Shown here piece after piece: positions 1-8,458 of a DNA stretch of 64,000 bases. Every line of letters begins with the position of its first letter. The stretch's first letter is position 1. Source of the stretch: CAYMZZ01 sp044463125 (lineage in GTDB: Bacteria > Bacteroidota > Bacteroidia > Chitinophagales > Chitinophagaceae); assembly GCA_044463125.1 (NCBI GenBank), contig JBIQMS010000011.1, forward strand, positions 27,873-91,872. The letters run 5' to 3'. The position numbers were made by a program, and so were the translations under genes. A model generated the notes under the pieces. It saw only the letters and a program-made list of their open reading frames with translations, was not told where the DNA came from and ran no database searches.

Positions 1-282
1 GCTGGTTACCTGGTTTACCAGATTGGTCATGCCCAGGTCCTTGAGGGTCTTTTCAATTTTGGCCGCATCGCCGGGAAAGGCAAAACGCAGTAGAGGATTC
101 CCGGTATTGGGATTGGCGAAAGCATCAAAGCCACTGAAGAGTCCCTGTGTGAGCGCATCTTTCAGCCCCGTTACCATTTCAAACTCAGAAGGCGCCAGCA
201 GGGAGCCCAGTTTTTGAAGTTCGGAGCAGGAGGATAGGAAAATGGTTGTTGTTAGCGACAAGGATACCAGTAATTTTTTCAT
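1..282 (-). CDS. DUF4197 family lipoprotein, N-terminal fragment
   Basis: The first 94 residues are present; the rest lies beyond the left edge of the window. It opens with a lipoprotein signal peptide, with Lys2-Lys3, a hydrophobic stretch and a lipobox ending in LSSC (Cys19). After the signal, the stretch GLKDALTQGLFSGFDAF followed by a proline-containing strand and an 'LKDLG' helix matches the start of the DUF4197 family. That family comprises small exported or lipid-anchored proteins of unknown function in Gram-negative bacteria. The start is the ATG at 282. The protein is probably on the periplasmic face of a membrane. The family call is from pattern recognition of the N-terminal half only. 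Confidence 0.72.
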   Translation of the reverse strand, partial: MKKLLVSLSLTTTIFLSSCSELQKLGSLLAPSEFEMVTGLKDALTQGLFSGFDAFANPNTGNPLLRFAFPGDAAKIEKTLKDLGMTNLVNQVTS

Positions 283-315
283 GTGCAGGATTTTCACAAT
301 TTTAGGGAAATGGGT

Positions 316-867
316 TTAGTTGAGTTGTGGGTCGATGGGAAAATGGATCATCATTTCATAGTCGCCACCCAGGTGCTTGAGGGCGTCTTTCCAGATTTCA
401 TCCGAATTGGCGTGAAACACAAGTGTGGGTTCCGCCTGCACCGTTAGCCATGATTTTTCGCGCAGTTCTTCATCGAGCTGGCCATTGCCCCAGCCCGAAT
501 AGCCGATATAGAAGCGAATCCGGTTCAGGTCCATTTCTCCACTGCGGATCATTTCCACCACCCGGTCGAAAGCGCCACCCCAGTACACGCCATTCATCAC
601 TTCAAGGCCGCCCGGAATTTCATCGGGATACTGATGTAGGAAATGTATCGTGTCGCCCTGAACGGGGCCACCATAAAAAACGGGAATATTGAAACCTTCC
701 GCATCGGGAATCAACTCATCCAGTGTGTTCTCAAAAGGCCGGTTCAGCACGAAGCCAAAACTTCCCTCTTCCTTGTGCTCGCAAATGAACACAACGGTGC
801 GCAGGAAATTGGGGTCCTTCAGGAAAGGATCCGCTATCAGCAATACGCCTGGTGCGGGTTCAATCAT
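316..867 (-). CDS. YqgE/AlgH family protein (UPF0301)
   Basis: A 183-residue protein, the usual length for the YqgE/AlgH family (DUF179). The family hallmarks are visible: APGVLLIADPFLKDPNF at the N-terminus, VVFICEHKEEGSFGFVLNRP around residues 25-45, FYGGPVQ near 65, and a YIGYSGWGNGQLDEEL segment near 120-137. The family is cytosolic and was named after a regulator of alginate synthesis in Pseudomonas, but no biochemical activity is established. It lies 33 bp downstream of the DUF4197 start on the same strand, so the two may be co-transcribed. No clear promoter box is visible upstream. The family assignment is firm and the role is unknown. Confidence 0.93.
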   Translation of the reverse strand: MIEPAPGVLLIADPFLKDPNFLRTVVFICEHKEEGSFGFVLNRPFENTLDELIPDAEGFNIPVFYGGPVQGDTIHFLHQYPDEIPGGLEVMNGVYWGGAFDRVVEMIRSGEMDLNRIRFYIGYSGWGNGQLDEELREKSWLTVQAEPTLVFHANSDEIWKDALKHLGGDYEMMIHFPIDPQLN

Positions 868-993
868 GCCTGAATTTAGGATTTTCTTTTGTTACGGAGA
901 ACCGGGATTCCAAATTTGCCCGCATTCGCCCTAAAACCACGTTAAATTAGACCGGTGGCAGCCAGGCATTCTGCCTGATCGGCACGGGCATTG

Positions 994-1001
994 TATTTTT
1001 G
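994..1001 (+). promoter_or_regulatory. Putative Bacteroidetes -7 box for the histidine kinase gene
   Basis: TATTTTTG matches the TAnnTTTG -7 consensus of Bacteroidetes primary-sigma promoters. It lies about 60 bp before the GTG start at 1062. Twenty bases further upstream stands CTG where TTG is expected, so the -33 element is imperfect. Confidence 0.4.
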
Positions 1002-1061
1002 CCAGATGTCGACGGATAAGACAAAACCTTTTATCTTTCCAGCACTTAATTTTTTCGCTTA

Positions 1062-2423
1062 GTGAAGAAGACGTTTACAGTCATTACGGTTCTCATCAGC
1101 ATTTCGCTGATCGGCATTATCCTGATTCAGCTCTCCTGGTTGCGGAATATGATTTTGCTGACCCAGGAGCAGATCAAGTCGAAGGTGGATAAAGCCATCC
1201 TGAGTGTGGGCGATGACCTGATGGAATACAAGAGCAATTACAGCCTCAACATGCGCCGCATTGATTCGCAGGCGCTGGTACCGGATGATTTTTCCGTTGA
1301 ATTTCTGCAGCCACAAACATTGGGTAAGCGGTTCAGTTCGGTAGAGCTGCAACAGAAGATCCGAATGGCCTTTTATGCAGCGGGCCTGGAGGATGTGCAG
1401 TTTGAATTTGCCTTGACCACCACCAATCCGCGTACGGGTTATATGGATGTGATTGAACGGAAATCGCCGGGCTTTCTTGATCAGTATCGCGATACGGTTC
1501 GCAACTATATGCGAGGTTATCAGTTGAGGCCCCTGGGCGGATCCGAAGCTGAGAACCTGGCACCCGATGAATCGCTGGCCGTAGTGGCGCTCGACGTGAA
1601 GCGTTCCGCCGTGGAGTCCTTGCGCTGGCGCATCTTTATCGCCATCCTTTTTTCCATTATCATTATCGCGGCTTTTTATTTAACCGTGCGCACGATGCTG
1701 CGACAGAAAAAGCTCGGCGAAATCAAGAATGATTTTATTAATAACATGACGCATGAGTTTAAAACACCGATCGCCACCATTTCCCTGGCGGTAGATGCCA
1801 TGCGTAATGAGAAAGTGCTGGAGAACCGCGAAAAAATTTCCTACTTCAGTTCCATCATCAAAGAGGAAAACCAGCGCATGAATCGCCAGGTGGAAACCAT
1901 CCTCAAAGCTTCGCAACTCGAAAGGCAGGAAGTGAATCTGAACCTGCAACCCCTGCATCTACATAACCTGATTGAAGATGTGGTCGAAAACTTCCAACTG
2001 CAGTTGGAAGAGAAAAATGGTCATGTGGATATGAAGCTGGAAGCGGAGAACGATCTCATCAATGCCGATGAAGTACATTTATCGAACCTGGTCAATAACC
2101 TGATTGATAATGCCGTTAAGTATTCCAAGGATAATGTACCCCTCGAAGTGCGGGTAAGCACCAGCAACAATTCGCGTTCTTTCTTTTTGAAAGTAGAAGA
2201 CAATGGTATTGGCATGAGCAAGGAAACCGTGAAGCGCGTATTTGAAAGGTTCTACAGAGCCCATACGGGCAACCTTCATAATGTAAAAGGGTTCGGTTTG
2301 GGTTTGAGCTATGTAAAAACCATGACCCAGGCGCATGGCGGTGATGTGAAAGTGGAGAGCACACTGGGAAAGGGAAGCACGTTTACGCTGGAATTTCCTT
2401 TGGCGAAAGAGAGAACTGTTTAA
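1062..2423 (+). CDS. Sensor histidine kinase, two transmembrane segments, orphan
   Basis: A 453-residue membrane sensor kinase starting at GTG. A first membrane helix (about residues 7-27) and a second (about 190-208) bracket a periplasmic sensing domain of about 160 residues with no recognisable fold. The cytoplasmic part has a HisKA dimerisation domain with the phospho-acceptor His231 in NMTHEFKTPIATI. It is followed by a HATPase_c domain with an N box (NLVNNLIDNAVKYS), a G1 box (DNGIGM) and a G2 box (GFGLGLSYV). In related Bacteroidetes a response-regulator gene usually sits beside such kinases. Here the downstream neighbour is a 430-bp repeat region and convergent queA, so the partner must be encoded elsewhere. 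The signal sensed cannot be read from the sequence. Confidence 0.95.
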   Translation: MKKTFTVITVLISISLIGIILIQLSWLRNMILLTQEQIKSKVDKAILSVGDDLMEYKSNYSLNMRRIDSQALVPDDFSVEFLQPQTLGKRFSSVELQQKIRMAFYAAGLEDVQFEFALTTTNPRTGYMDVIERKSPGFLDQYRDTVRNYMRGYQLRPLGGSEAENLAPDESLAVVALDVKRSAVESLRWRIFIAILFSIIIIAAFYLTVRTMLRQKKLGEIKNDFINNMTHEFKTPIATISLAVDAMRNEKVLENREKISYFSSIIKEENQRMNRQVETILKASQLERQEVNLNLQPLHLHNLIEDVVENFQLQLEEKNGHVDMKLEAENDLINADEVHLSNLVNNLIDNAVKYSKDNVPLEVRVSTSNNSRSFFLKVEDNGIGMSKETVKRVFERFYRAHTGNLHNVKGFGLGLSYVKTMTQAHGGDVKVESTLGKGSTFTLEFPLAKERTV

Positions 2424-2853
2424 TGATTAAGGTTTAGGGTTTAAGGTTTAATACTGGTTCTTGCTCGTGCTTCATTTTTTTTGATTTTGTAAACATTCAG
2501 ATACTGTAATCCTATCATCGCGCCCGCCGCGGCGGGTTCTTTGCGTCCGTTGCGGTAAAAATTGTTGCACGAAAATCATCCGGCAAACGGAAAATCTCCA
2601 TGATACGGATCATGTCGCAGCATGCTCTTCTTGAATTAATTCAATACAGCCGGCAGTAATGGGGAATATTTGCTGAAGTTGTCGTGCTGCGGAGCTAATG
2701 ATGGCTCAGTATTTTCATTAACGCAACGGACGCAAAGAATTCGCAAAGGGCGCAAAGGCAGGATGTGGTCGCCAGCCTATTGACTTATTTGTGAAAACGG
2801 AATAATAAAAAATCTCTAGAACTCAAATTTTAACCTTAAACCTTAAACTTTCA
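2424..2853. repeat. Nested inverted-repeat element with heptamer-array arms, between convergent genes
   Basis: No gene is present here. The outer arms are 7-bp tandem arrays of the TTTAAGG/TTTAGGG type: about 2427-2451 on the left and the inverted array about 2829-2853 on the right. The right array contains the queA stop codon (TGA, complement of 2851-2853). A second inverted pair lies inside: 2537-2562 against 2711-2739, sharing a TTTGCGTCCGTTGCG core. Smaller palindromes fill the middle: a 14-bp GC palindrome at 2523-2536, a CATGAT/ATCATG hairpin near 2599-2614 and an AT palindrome near 2630-2643. The whole could fold as one large hairpin on either strand. Confidence 0.8.
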
Positions 2854-4068
2854 ACCAATCATCATTCCATCTCCATAACTCAAGAACCGGTAATTCTTTC
2901 GGATGGCTTCCTCATACAGCTCTTTCCATCCGGGGCCAATGATGGCGGCTACCAACAGTAGCAGGGTAGAAGCGGGTTGGTGGAAATTGGTAACCAGGCT
3001 TTTTATCATTCTCAATCGGTATCCCGGAGCTACCAACAGACTTGTACGCGTAATCAGTTTTTCGAGCCCACGAGTATCCATCCATTCCATTAATGCTTTC
3101 AACGACATTTCCTTTTCAATATCCTGTGGAAGTTCATCATACACTTCCCATTGGCCTAAACCATTTTCAGGGTCCAGCTTATTTTGCAGGGCTTGCACCC
3201 CCAGCCAGTATATGGATTCAAGGGTGCGCAAAGATGTAGTGCCCACTGCTACCAGGATCTTATCCTTCGCATCGAAAAGGGTTTGTAGCAGGCTTCGGCT
3301 TACTTCCATAAATTCGGAATGCATGGCATGGTCTTCCATCCGTTCCGCTTTCACGGGCTGAAAAGTACCGGCACCCACATGCAGGGTGGTAAAAGCCGTT
3401 TGAATTCCCTTCTCGTGAAGCGATTCCATCACGCTTTCTGTAAAATGCAGGCCGGCTGTAGGCGCGGCCACCGAACCTTCTGCTTTGGCGTAAATAGTTT
3501 GATAACGCTCGCTGTCGGATGCCTCGGCTTCGCGTTTGATATAGGGAGGCAGGGGAATGGAACCGGCCAGATGCAAAATTTCGGCAAAGCTCAGTTCGGG
3601 ATCGCTCCAGGAAAGGGCTACCAGAAAGGAACCCGCCTCCTTTTGTAGATAGCGTGCTTCCAGTTTGATTGTACCCCTTTTCGATTCTATTTCCTTCTCC
3701 AATACCTGCCCCGCCTTCCATTTGGAAGCTCCGCCAATCAGGCATCGCCAGCGCACAGCCCCTTTCTGCTGCATGGCTGAGCTAATGTCGGCATAATCCG
3801 GTCCCGGCTCCAGACAAAAGATTTCGATCTCGCCTCCTGTTGGTTTGCGAAAACGCAACCGCGCTTCCACCACCCTGGTGTTGTTAAATACAATCACCGA
3901 ATTGGAAGGAATGTATTGCGCGATATTTTTATAGATGTCTTCTGCGATAATTTTCCCTTTGTAAACAATCAGTTTCGACTGGTCTCTTTCCGCCAGGGGA
4001 TAATATGCGATATTCTTTTCGGGGAGCTCGTAGGTAAAATCCGTAATGGCCAGGTTGCGTGGATGCAT
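2851..4068 (-). CDS. queA: S-adenosylmethionine:tRNA ribosyltransferase-isomerase
   Basis: QueA transfers and isomerises the ribosyl part of SAM onto preQ1-modified tRNA, making epoxyqueuosine at the wobble position of GUN anticodons. The 405-residue product carries the family pattern: ITDFTYELPEKNIAYYPLAERDQSKL at the start, VVFNNTRVVEARL in the first third, EGSVAAPTAGLHFT in the middle, HVGAGTFQPV and the C-terminal TNFHQPASTLLLLVAA. The frame stays open upstream to 4272, but homology begins at the ATG at 4068. A TAAATTTG box at 4105-4112 also fits a promoter for the shorter form. The gene faces the histidine kinase and is divergent from mraZ. Its stop codon lies inside a heptamer array. 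Confidence 0.95.
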   Translation of the reverse strand: MHPRNLAITDFTYELPEKNIAYYPLAERDQSKLIVYKGKIIAEDIYKNIAQYIPSNSVIVFNNTRVVEARLRFRKPTGGEIEIFCLEPGPDYADISSAMQQKGAVRWRCLIGGASKWKAGQVLEKEIESKRGTIKLEARYLQKEAGSFLVALSWSDPELSFAEILHLAGSIPLPPYIKREAEASDSERYQTIYAKAEGSVAAPTAGLHFTESVMESLHEKGIQTAFTTLHVGAGTFQPVKAERMEDHAMHSEFMEVSRSLLQTLFDAKDKILVAVGTTSLRTLESIYWLGVQALQNKLDPENGLGQWEVYDELPQDIEKEMSLKALMEWMDTRGLEKLITRTSLLVAPGYRLRMIKSLVTNFHQPASTLLLLVAAIIGPGWKELYEEAIRKNYRFLSYGDGMMIG

Positions 4069-4104
4069 ATGCTTCAGGTAATCCGGGTCAATGAACCGGG
4101 GCCG

Positions 4105-4112
4105 CAAATTTA
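4105..4112 (-). promoter_or_regulatory. Putative -7 box for queA
   Basis: Read on the minus strand this is TAAATTTG, a full match to TAnnTTTG. It would place the transcript start about 30 nt before the ATG at 4068. No clear -33 TTG is found 20 bp upstream. Confidence 0.45.
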
Positions 4113-4301
4113 CCAAAATTCGGGAAGGGCATTTTTGCATGCTTTCGGACGCTAATTTTGCGGTTATCCACCCCTTTTCCACCGTAATCCACAGGCTATA
4201 CAGCAGTTTTCGCATCTCTGCTCCGCAAAATCGGCTGTAATGCACTCCCAGCATAGCTTTCAACCCCGGCAAGTCCTGTGGAAAAAATAAAAACTCAAAA
4301 A

Positions 4302-4340
4302 TTTGGGCGCTAAGTGGTAAAAAGTGTTATTTTGTGTGAA
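4302..4340 (+). promoter_or_regulatory. MraZ-type operator: GTG repeats at 10-bp spacing overlapping the dcw promoter
   Basis: Three GTG-centred repeats occur at exactly 10-bp intervals (GTG at 4314-4316, 4324-4326 and 4334-4336; units TAAGTGGTAA, AAAGTGTTAT, TTTGTGTGAA). A weaker TGGG at 4304-4307 is in the same phase. Known MraZ operators are direct repeats with about 10-bp period just upstream of mraZ. The block overlaps a near-consensus promoter: TTG at 4303-4305, a 21-bp spacer and TTATTTTG at 4327-4334, one mismatch from TAnnTTTG. Repression of the dcw cluster by its own first product is the likely role; this is inference from position and spacing. The rest of the 305-bp gap between queA and mraZ holds the queA promoter and nothing else recognised. 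Confidence 0.62.
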
Positions 4341-4373
4341 TTAAGATCAAATTGAGTCAATTCCCTGATACTG

Positions 4374-4838
4374 ATGGACTTTCTCGGCGAATTCGAGGCT
4401 ACTTTGGACGCAAAGGGGCGTTTTCTACTGCCGGTGGGCTTCAAAAAGCAACTACCGGATGGGGAAGAGCTACGCTTTGTTATCAACAGGGGATTTGAGG
4501 AATGTTTGAGTCTGTACCCCGTGAAAAACTGGGAACCGCTCTTCGCCCGGATCAAGGCGCTCAACGATTTTGAGCCGGAGACCAGGGCCTTCAGAAGGCA
4601 GTTCCTGAATGGGGCCACTTATGTGGAGCCCGATAGCGCTGGAAGGTTGTTGATACCACCGAACCTGAAAGACCATGCCAGCCTGCAAAAAGATATTGTG
4701 CTGGTGGCGGTGGGCGAAAAATTGGAAATCTGGGATAGTAATAAGTACAAACAGCTCTTTGATTCATTCTCTCCGGAAGCATTCAGTGCATTGGCCAATA
4801 GTGTGATGAACCGGAAACCGGAAAGCGGTAGCTTATGA
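4374..4838 (+). CDS. mraZ: Transcriptional regulator MraZ, first gene of the dcw cluster
   Basis: A 154-residue DNA-binding protein with two tandem SpoVT-AbrB-like MraZ domains. Each carries the signature DxxGR loop: Asp12-Arg16 in LDAKGRFLLP and Asp87-Arg91 in PDSAGRLLIPP. MraZ forms ring-shaped oligomers that bind direct repeats in front of its own gene and, where studied, repress the dcw operon. Such repeats are visible at 4311-4340. The stop codon overlaps the start of rsmH by 4 bp (ATGA), so the two are translationally coupled. The family is certain; autoregulation here is inferred from the operator. Confidence 0.96.
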   Translation: MDFLGEFEATLDAKGRFLLPVGFKKQLPDGEELRFVINRGFEECLSLYPVKNWEPLFARIKALNDFEPETRAFRRQFLNGATYVEPDSAGRLLIPPNLKDHASLQKDIVLVAVGEKLEIWDSNKYKQLFDSFSPEAFSALANSVMNRKPESGSL

Positions 4839-5779
4839 GCAAAGCATCCTTCAACGGAACAGGACCGGAATACCATATACCGGTAATGTTGGCGGAATGT
4901 TTGGAAGCTTTGGCCATTAAGCCCGACGGCATTTATGTGGACTGCACATTTGGAGGCGGGGGACATAGCCGCGGCATTTTGGAGCGCCTGGGCGAAAAGG
5001 GAAAGCTTTTCGCTTTTGACCAGGACGAAGATGCGGCACGCAATCTGCCCGATGATCCGCGCCTGGTATTTGTGCCGCAAAATTTCCGGCATCTGCAGCG
5101 CTTCCTTCGCCTGCATGGCGTGGAAGCAATCGACGGTTTGTTGGCCGACCTGGGCGTGAGCAGTCATCAGTTCGATGAAGCGGCCCGTGGTTTCTCCATC
5201 CGTTTTGATGCGCCATTGGATATGCGAATGGACCAGCGCCAGGACAAAACCGCTTTCGATATTGTGCAACAGTATTCCGAACCCGAGTTGCACAAATTGT
5301 TTGAGCGATATGGCGAAGTGACCAACGCGCGTACCCTGGCTAAGACCATTGTTGCCGTACGCGACAATGTATCGCTTTCCAGCATCGAAAATTTTAAGAA
5401 TGCCCTCCGGACTGTAGTGAAAGGAAATCCAAACCGCTACTTTGCCCAGGTTTTCCAGGCCTTGCGAATTGAAGTAAATGAAGAGCTGAAAGCGCTGCAG
5501 GAATTATTGCAGCAGATCCCCGGCATTCTGAAACCGGGCGGCAGGGCGGCCATCATCACATTTCATTCCCTGGAGGACAGGCTGGTGAAGCAATTTTTCC
5601 GGAGCGGATCATTCGAGGAGCCGGAAGAAAATCCTTTTATCAATACGGAGAGGCGCAATGAGCTGAAACTGGTTACCAAAAAGCCCATAGCGCCGGGACA
5701 GGATGAATTGAAAAGAAACCCGCGTTCACGCAGTGCACGATTGCGGGTGGCGGAGAAAAAGCAGACAAGCGAACCCTGA
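4835..5779 (+). CDS. rsmH: 16S rRNA (cytosine-1402-N4)-methyltransferase
   Basis: RsmH (MraW) methylates N4 of C1402 in 16S rRNA using SAM. The 314-residue product has the SAM-binding loop VDCTFGGGGHSRGIL (about residues 34-48) and GLLADLGVSSHQFDEAARGFS. It also has the family's substrate region with DMRMDQ, NRYFAQVFQALRIEVN and the C-terminal IITFHSLEDRLVKQFF. Its ATG overlaps the mraZ stop. It belongs to the dcw cluster in almost all bacteria, though its product acts on the ribosome and not on the wall. Nothing is unusual about its length or residues. Confidence 0.97.
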   Translation: MSKASFNGTGPEYHIPVMLAECLEALAIKPDGIYVDCTFGGGGHSRGILERLGEKGKLFAFDQDEDAARNLPDDPRLVFVPQNFRHLQRFLRLHGVEAIDGLLADLGVSSHQFDEAARGFSIRFDAPLDMRMDQRQDKTAFDIVQQYSEPELHKLFERYGEVTNARTLAKTIVAVRDNVSLSSIENFKNALRTVVKGNPNRYFAQVFQALRIEVNEELKALQELLQQIPGILKPGGRAAIITFHSLEDRLVKQFFRSGSFEEPEENPFINTERRNELKLVTKKPIAPGQDELKRNPRSRSARLRVAEKKQTSEP

Positions 5780-5859
5780 TAACGACATATACAAGCCATT
5801 AGACGAACTGTTGAAATCTATATCCTTTGAATTGACCATCGGTCGGTTCATTTTAATTG

Positions 5860-6219
5860 ATGTCTAATATGCAGGAGCAGGAAGTACTGGAAGAAAAAAA
5901 ATCCATCAAAGCTGTGAGCGGCTGGAAACGCTGGCTCAACTATCAGTCGGTGGTAAAGCAGATTCCTTTCTTTCTGTTTCTCACCGTGCTGGCTGTAATC
6001 TATATCTATAATGGACACCAGGCCGACAAGACCCTTCGGCAGATCACCCGCACATCGCGAGAAGTGAAAGAGCTGCAATACGAGTACAAGACCCTGAAGA
6101 GTGAAGTAATGTTTCGCAGCAAGCAAAGTGAGCTGGCCAAAGCGGTAGCAACACTTGGGTTAAAGGAACTAACCAGCGCGCCAATTGTGCTGGCCGGTTC
6201 GGAAGAAAAGCAGGATTAG
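5860..6219 (+). CDS. ftsL: FtsL-like cell division protein
   Basis: A small bitopic membrane protein of about 119 residues. It has a charged cytoplasmic N-terminus, one membrane helix (IPFFLFLTVLAVIYIYNG, about residues 34-51) and a periplasmic coiled-coil stretch rich in Lys/Glu/Leu. This is the layout of FtsL, which holds FtsB/FtsQ and activates FtsW-FtsI. Sequence similarity to proteobacterial FtsL is very low, as expected for the Bacteroidetes-specific FtsL-like family. The assignment rests on topology and on its place between rsmH and ftsI. The ATG at 5860 is used here; 5869 is also possible. The gap after rsmH (80 bp) and before ftsI is unremarkable. Confidence 0.85.
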   Translation: MSNMQEQEVLEEKKSIKAVSGWKRWLNYQSVVKQIPFFLFLTVLAVIYIYNGHQADKTLRQITRTSREVKELQYEYKTLKSEVMFRSKQSELAKAVATLGLKELTSAPIVLAGSEEKQD

Positions 6220-6310
6220 AATTGACTTGGACGGTTTTCCGGGTCACCCCCATCCCAGGGTGGGGGTTGTTTCCGGAAACAATACATAAAAGAAAACGAT
6301 TCACTCAACC

Positions 6311-8443
6311 TTGGAAGTTCGCAAAGACATATTGTGGCGTGTGTACCTCTGCTTTATAGGGATGACCCTTCTTTGCGTACTGGTGCTGGGCAAAGCGATC
6401 TACATCCAGCGGGTAGAGGGCGCCAGCCTCCGGCAAATGGGCGATAGTCTTTACCAACGGATTGTGGAACTGGATGCCGACCGCGGCACCATTTATAGTG
6501 AAGACGGACAGATGCTGAGCACATCCATGCCGCAGTTTGACATCTACATGGATTTCCTGGCCGATGGCTTGCGTGCGAAAAACGGGAAGATATTCCGCGA
6601 ACATATCGACTCCTTCTGCCTGGCTCTGTCGAAATTCTTTGGCGATAAATCTGCATCGAAGTATAAGTCGGAACTGATGCAGGGCTATCAGAAAAAGCGC
6701 CGCTATTATCCGCTTCGCAAAAAACTTTCTTTCGAAGAGTACAAAGCCTTTCGCGAGTTTCCCCTGGTAAGGCTGGGCCGTAACCGCAGCGGTGTAATTG
6801 TGGAGGAAAGCAGCAAACGCATGGCGCCATTCGGATTGCTGGCCAACCGCACCGTGGGGCTCTCGCGTGAGTTTGTGGCCAGTAATGGAAAAATAAAGAA
6901 GCAAAACGTGGGACTGGAAATGTCGTACGACAGTTTGCTGACCGGTATTAAAGGACAAAGACTGATCCGCTATGCATCGGGCATAGCCATTCCGGTGGAT
7001 GGTTTTCAAATTGAGCCGGAACATGGAAGGGATATTCATACCACGCTCGATGTAAACATACAGGACATTACCCAGACCGCGCTGCTCCGGCAAATGGAAG
7101 CAACCGAGTCTATTTATGGAACCTGTATAGTAATGGAGACATCTACAGGAAAGATCAAAGCCATCGCCAACCTGGGTCGTCGACCCGATGGTTCCTATTG
7201 GGAAGATGATAATTACGCTCTGCGTGTAACGGAACCCGGTAGTACCATCAAGCTGGTAACGCTGATGGCAGCTTTGGAAAAAGGAACAGCGGAGCTCACA
7301 GACCTGATTGAAGTGGGTACAGCGGGTCGTATGCAGGTAGGCCCACGGGTCGTGAATGATGCGGAGCGGTTTCCCAAAGCCATTCAATCCGTAAAGGAAT
7401 GTTTTGCGCACAGCTCCAATGTAGGTATGAGCAAACTTGCCTTTAAAGCATTTCAGAAAAATCCCGGTGAGTTTCGGGAGTATCTGGATAAATACCACAT
7501 GATGGAGAAGGCGCCGATCGACCTGGCGCACCTGCCCCGGCCCATTTTGGCGCCGCTCGACAAAAACAGGGGTGGGTTGATGAATATGGTGACGATGAGT
7601 TTTGGCTATGCCATTCAGGTGAGCCCATTGCATACGCTCATGTTGTATAATGCCGTGGCCAACAATGGAAAAATGATGAAGCCTTACCTGGTCAACAGTG
7701 TTCGGCGCGATGGGGTACTGGTACGCCAGTTTGAACCCACCGTAATCGACAATAGCATTGCAGATGGCGAAACCATTGCTGCCGCAAGGGAGTGCCTCGA
7801 AGCAGTGGTGATTGATGGTACCGCTACCAGCGTATTTAAGGGAATGCCCTTTCCTGTAGCCGGGAAAACCGGTACGGCGCATGTGCGGGATGGAAATATC
7901 AAATACAGTGATGGCATTTACCAGGCATCATTCGTAGGATATTTTCCGGCGGATAAACCTCAGTACACCTGCATCGTGGTAGTTCGCTCAAAGCCACACG
8001 CTGCCATACATTATGGAGGTACACTGGCAGGTCCGGTTTTTCGTGAAGTGGCCACCCGATTATACGCCCTGTATGTGCAACCCAAAGTGCCAAGACCCTT
8101 TGAGTTGAAAGCCGATAGCAGTAAATATTTCTATGCCGGTTCGGCGGATAATATCCGGCAGGTTTATAACCGCCTGGGCTGGTCGATGATGGATAGCGCG
8201 GGTGCTGCCAGCTATGCAGCATTGTCGGGAACGAGTGTGCAAGGTATGACGAAGCCTGTTACAGTAGGAAAAGCCCTGGTGCCGGATGTGAAGGGGATGA
8301 CATTGCGCGACGCACTCTATCTCCTCGAATCCATGGGAGCCAAAGTAGGGGTGCGGGGCAAAGGAAAAGTGAAACAGCAGTCGGTGGCACCGGGAACAGA
8401 ATTGTTGAAAGGAACATCTATCGTATTGGAACTGGAAAGCTAA
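6311..8443 (+). CDS. ftsI: Division-specific penicillin-binding protein (transpeptidase FtsI/PBP3) with PASTA domain
   Basis: A 710-residue class B PBP that cross-links septal peptidoglycan. It has one N-terminal membrane helix (about 9-31), a PBP dimerisation domain starting at ELDADRGTIYSEDG, and a transpeptidase domain. The three catalytic motifs are visible: STIK with nucleophile Ser311, SSN at 368-370 and KTG at 519-521. A C-terminal PASTA domain (about 654-710, VPDVKGMTLRDALYLLESMG) is typical of Bacteroidetes FtsI and absent from the E. coli protein. The start is TTG at 6311, immediately before VRKDILWRVYL; no in-frame ATG fits. FtsW, its glycosyltransferase partner, is encoded 4.6 kb downstream in the same cluster. 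Confidence 0.95.
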   Translation: MEVRKDILWRVYLCFIGMTLLCVLVLGKAIYIQRVEGASLRQMGDSLYQRIVELDADRGTIYSEDGQMLSTSMPQFDIYMDFLADGLRAKNGKIFREHIDSFCLALSKFFGDKSASKYKSELMQGYQKKRRYYPLRKKLSFEEYKAFREFPLVRLGRNRSGVIVEESSKRMAPFGLLANRTVGLSREFVASNGKIKKQNVGLEMSYDSLLTGIKGQRLIRYASGIAIPVDGFQIEPEHGRDIHTTLDVNIQDITQTALLRQMEATESIYGTCIVMETSTGKIKAIANLGRRPDGSYWEDDNYALRVTEPGSTIKLVTLMAALEKGTAELTDLIEVGTAGRMQVGPRVVNDAERFPKAIQSVKECFAHSSNVGMSKLAFKAFQKNPGEFREYLDKYHMMEKAPIDLAHLPRPILAPLDKNRGGLMNMVTMSFGYAIQVSPLHTLMLYNAVANNGKMMKPYLVNSVRRDGVLVRQFEPTVIDNSIADGETIAAARECLEAVVIDGTATSVFKGMPFPVAGKTGTAHVRDGNIKYSDGIYQASFVGYFPADKPQYTCIVVVRSKPHAAIHYGGTLAGPVFREVATRLYALYVQPKVPRPFELKADSSKYFYAGSADNIRQVYNRLGWSMMDSAGAASYAALSGTSVQGMTKPVTVGKALVPDVKGMTLRDALYLLESMGAKVGVRGKGKVKQQSVAPGTELLKGTSIVLELES

Positions 8444-8458
8444 AATGGGAAAGTAAGC

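Noticed and set aside
4069..4272. Upstream extension of queA to 4272
   Set aside because: The extra 68 residues have no homology and a -7 box (4105-4112) lies inside; the ATG at 4068 matches the family start.
6305..7882. Long open frame antisense to ftsI (525 codons)
   Set aside because: It lies opposite the conserved transpeptidase, has His/Gln/Cys-rich composition typical of a shadow frame and no recognisable motif.
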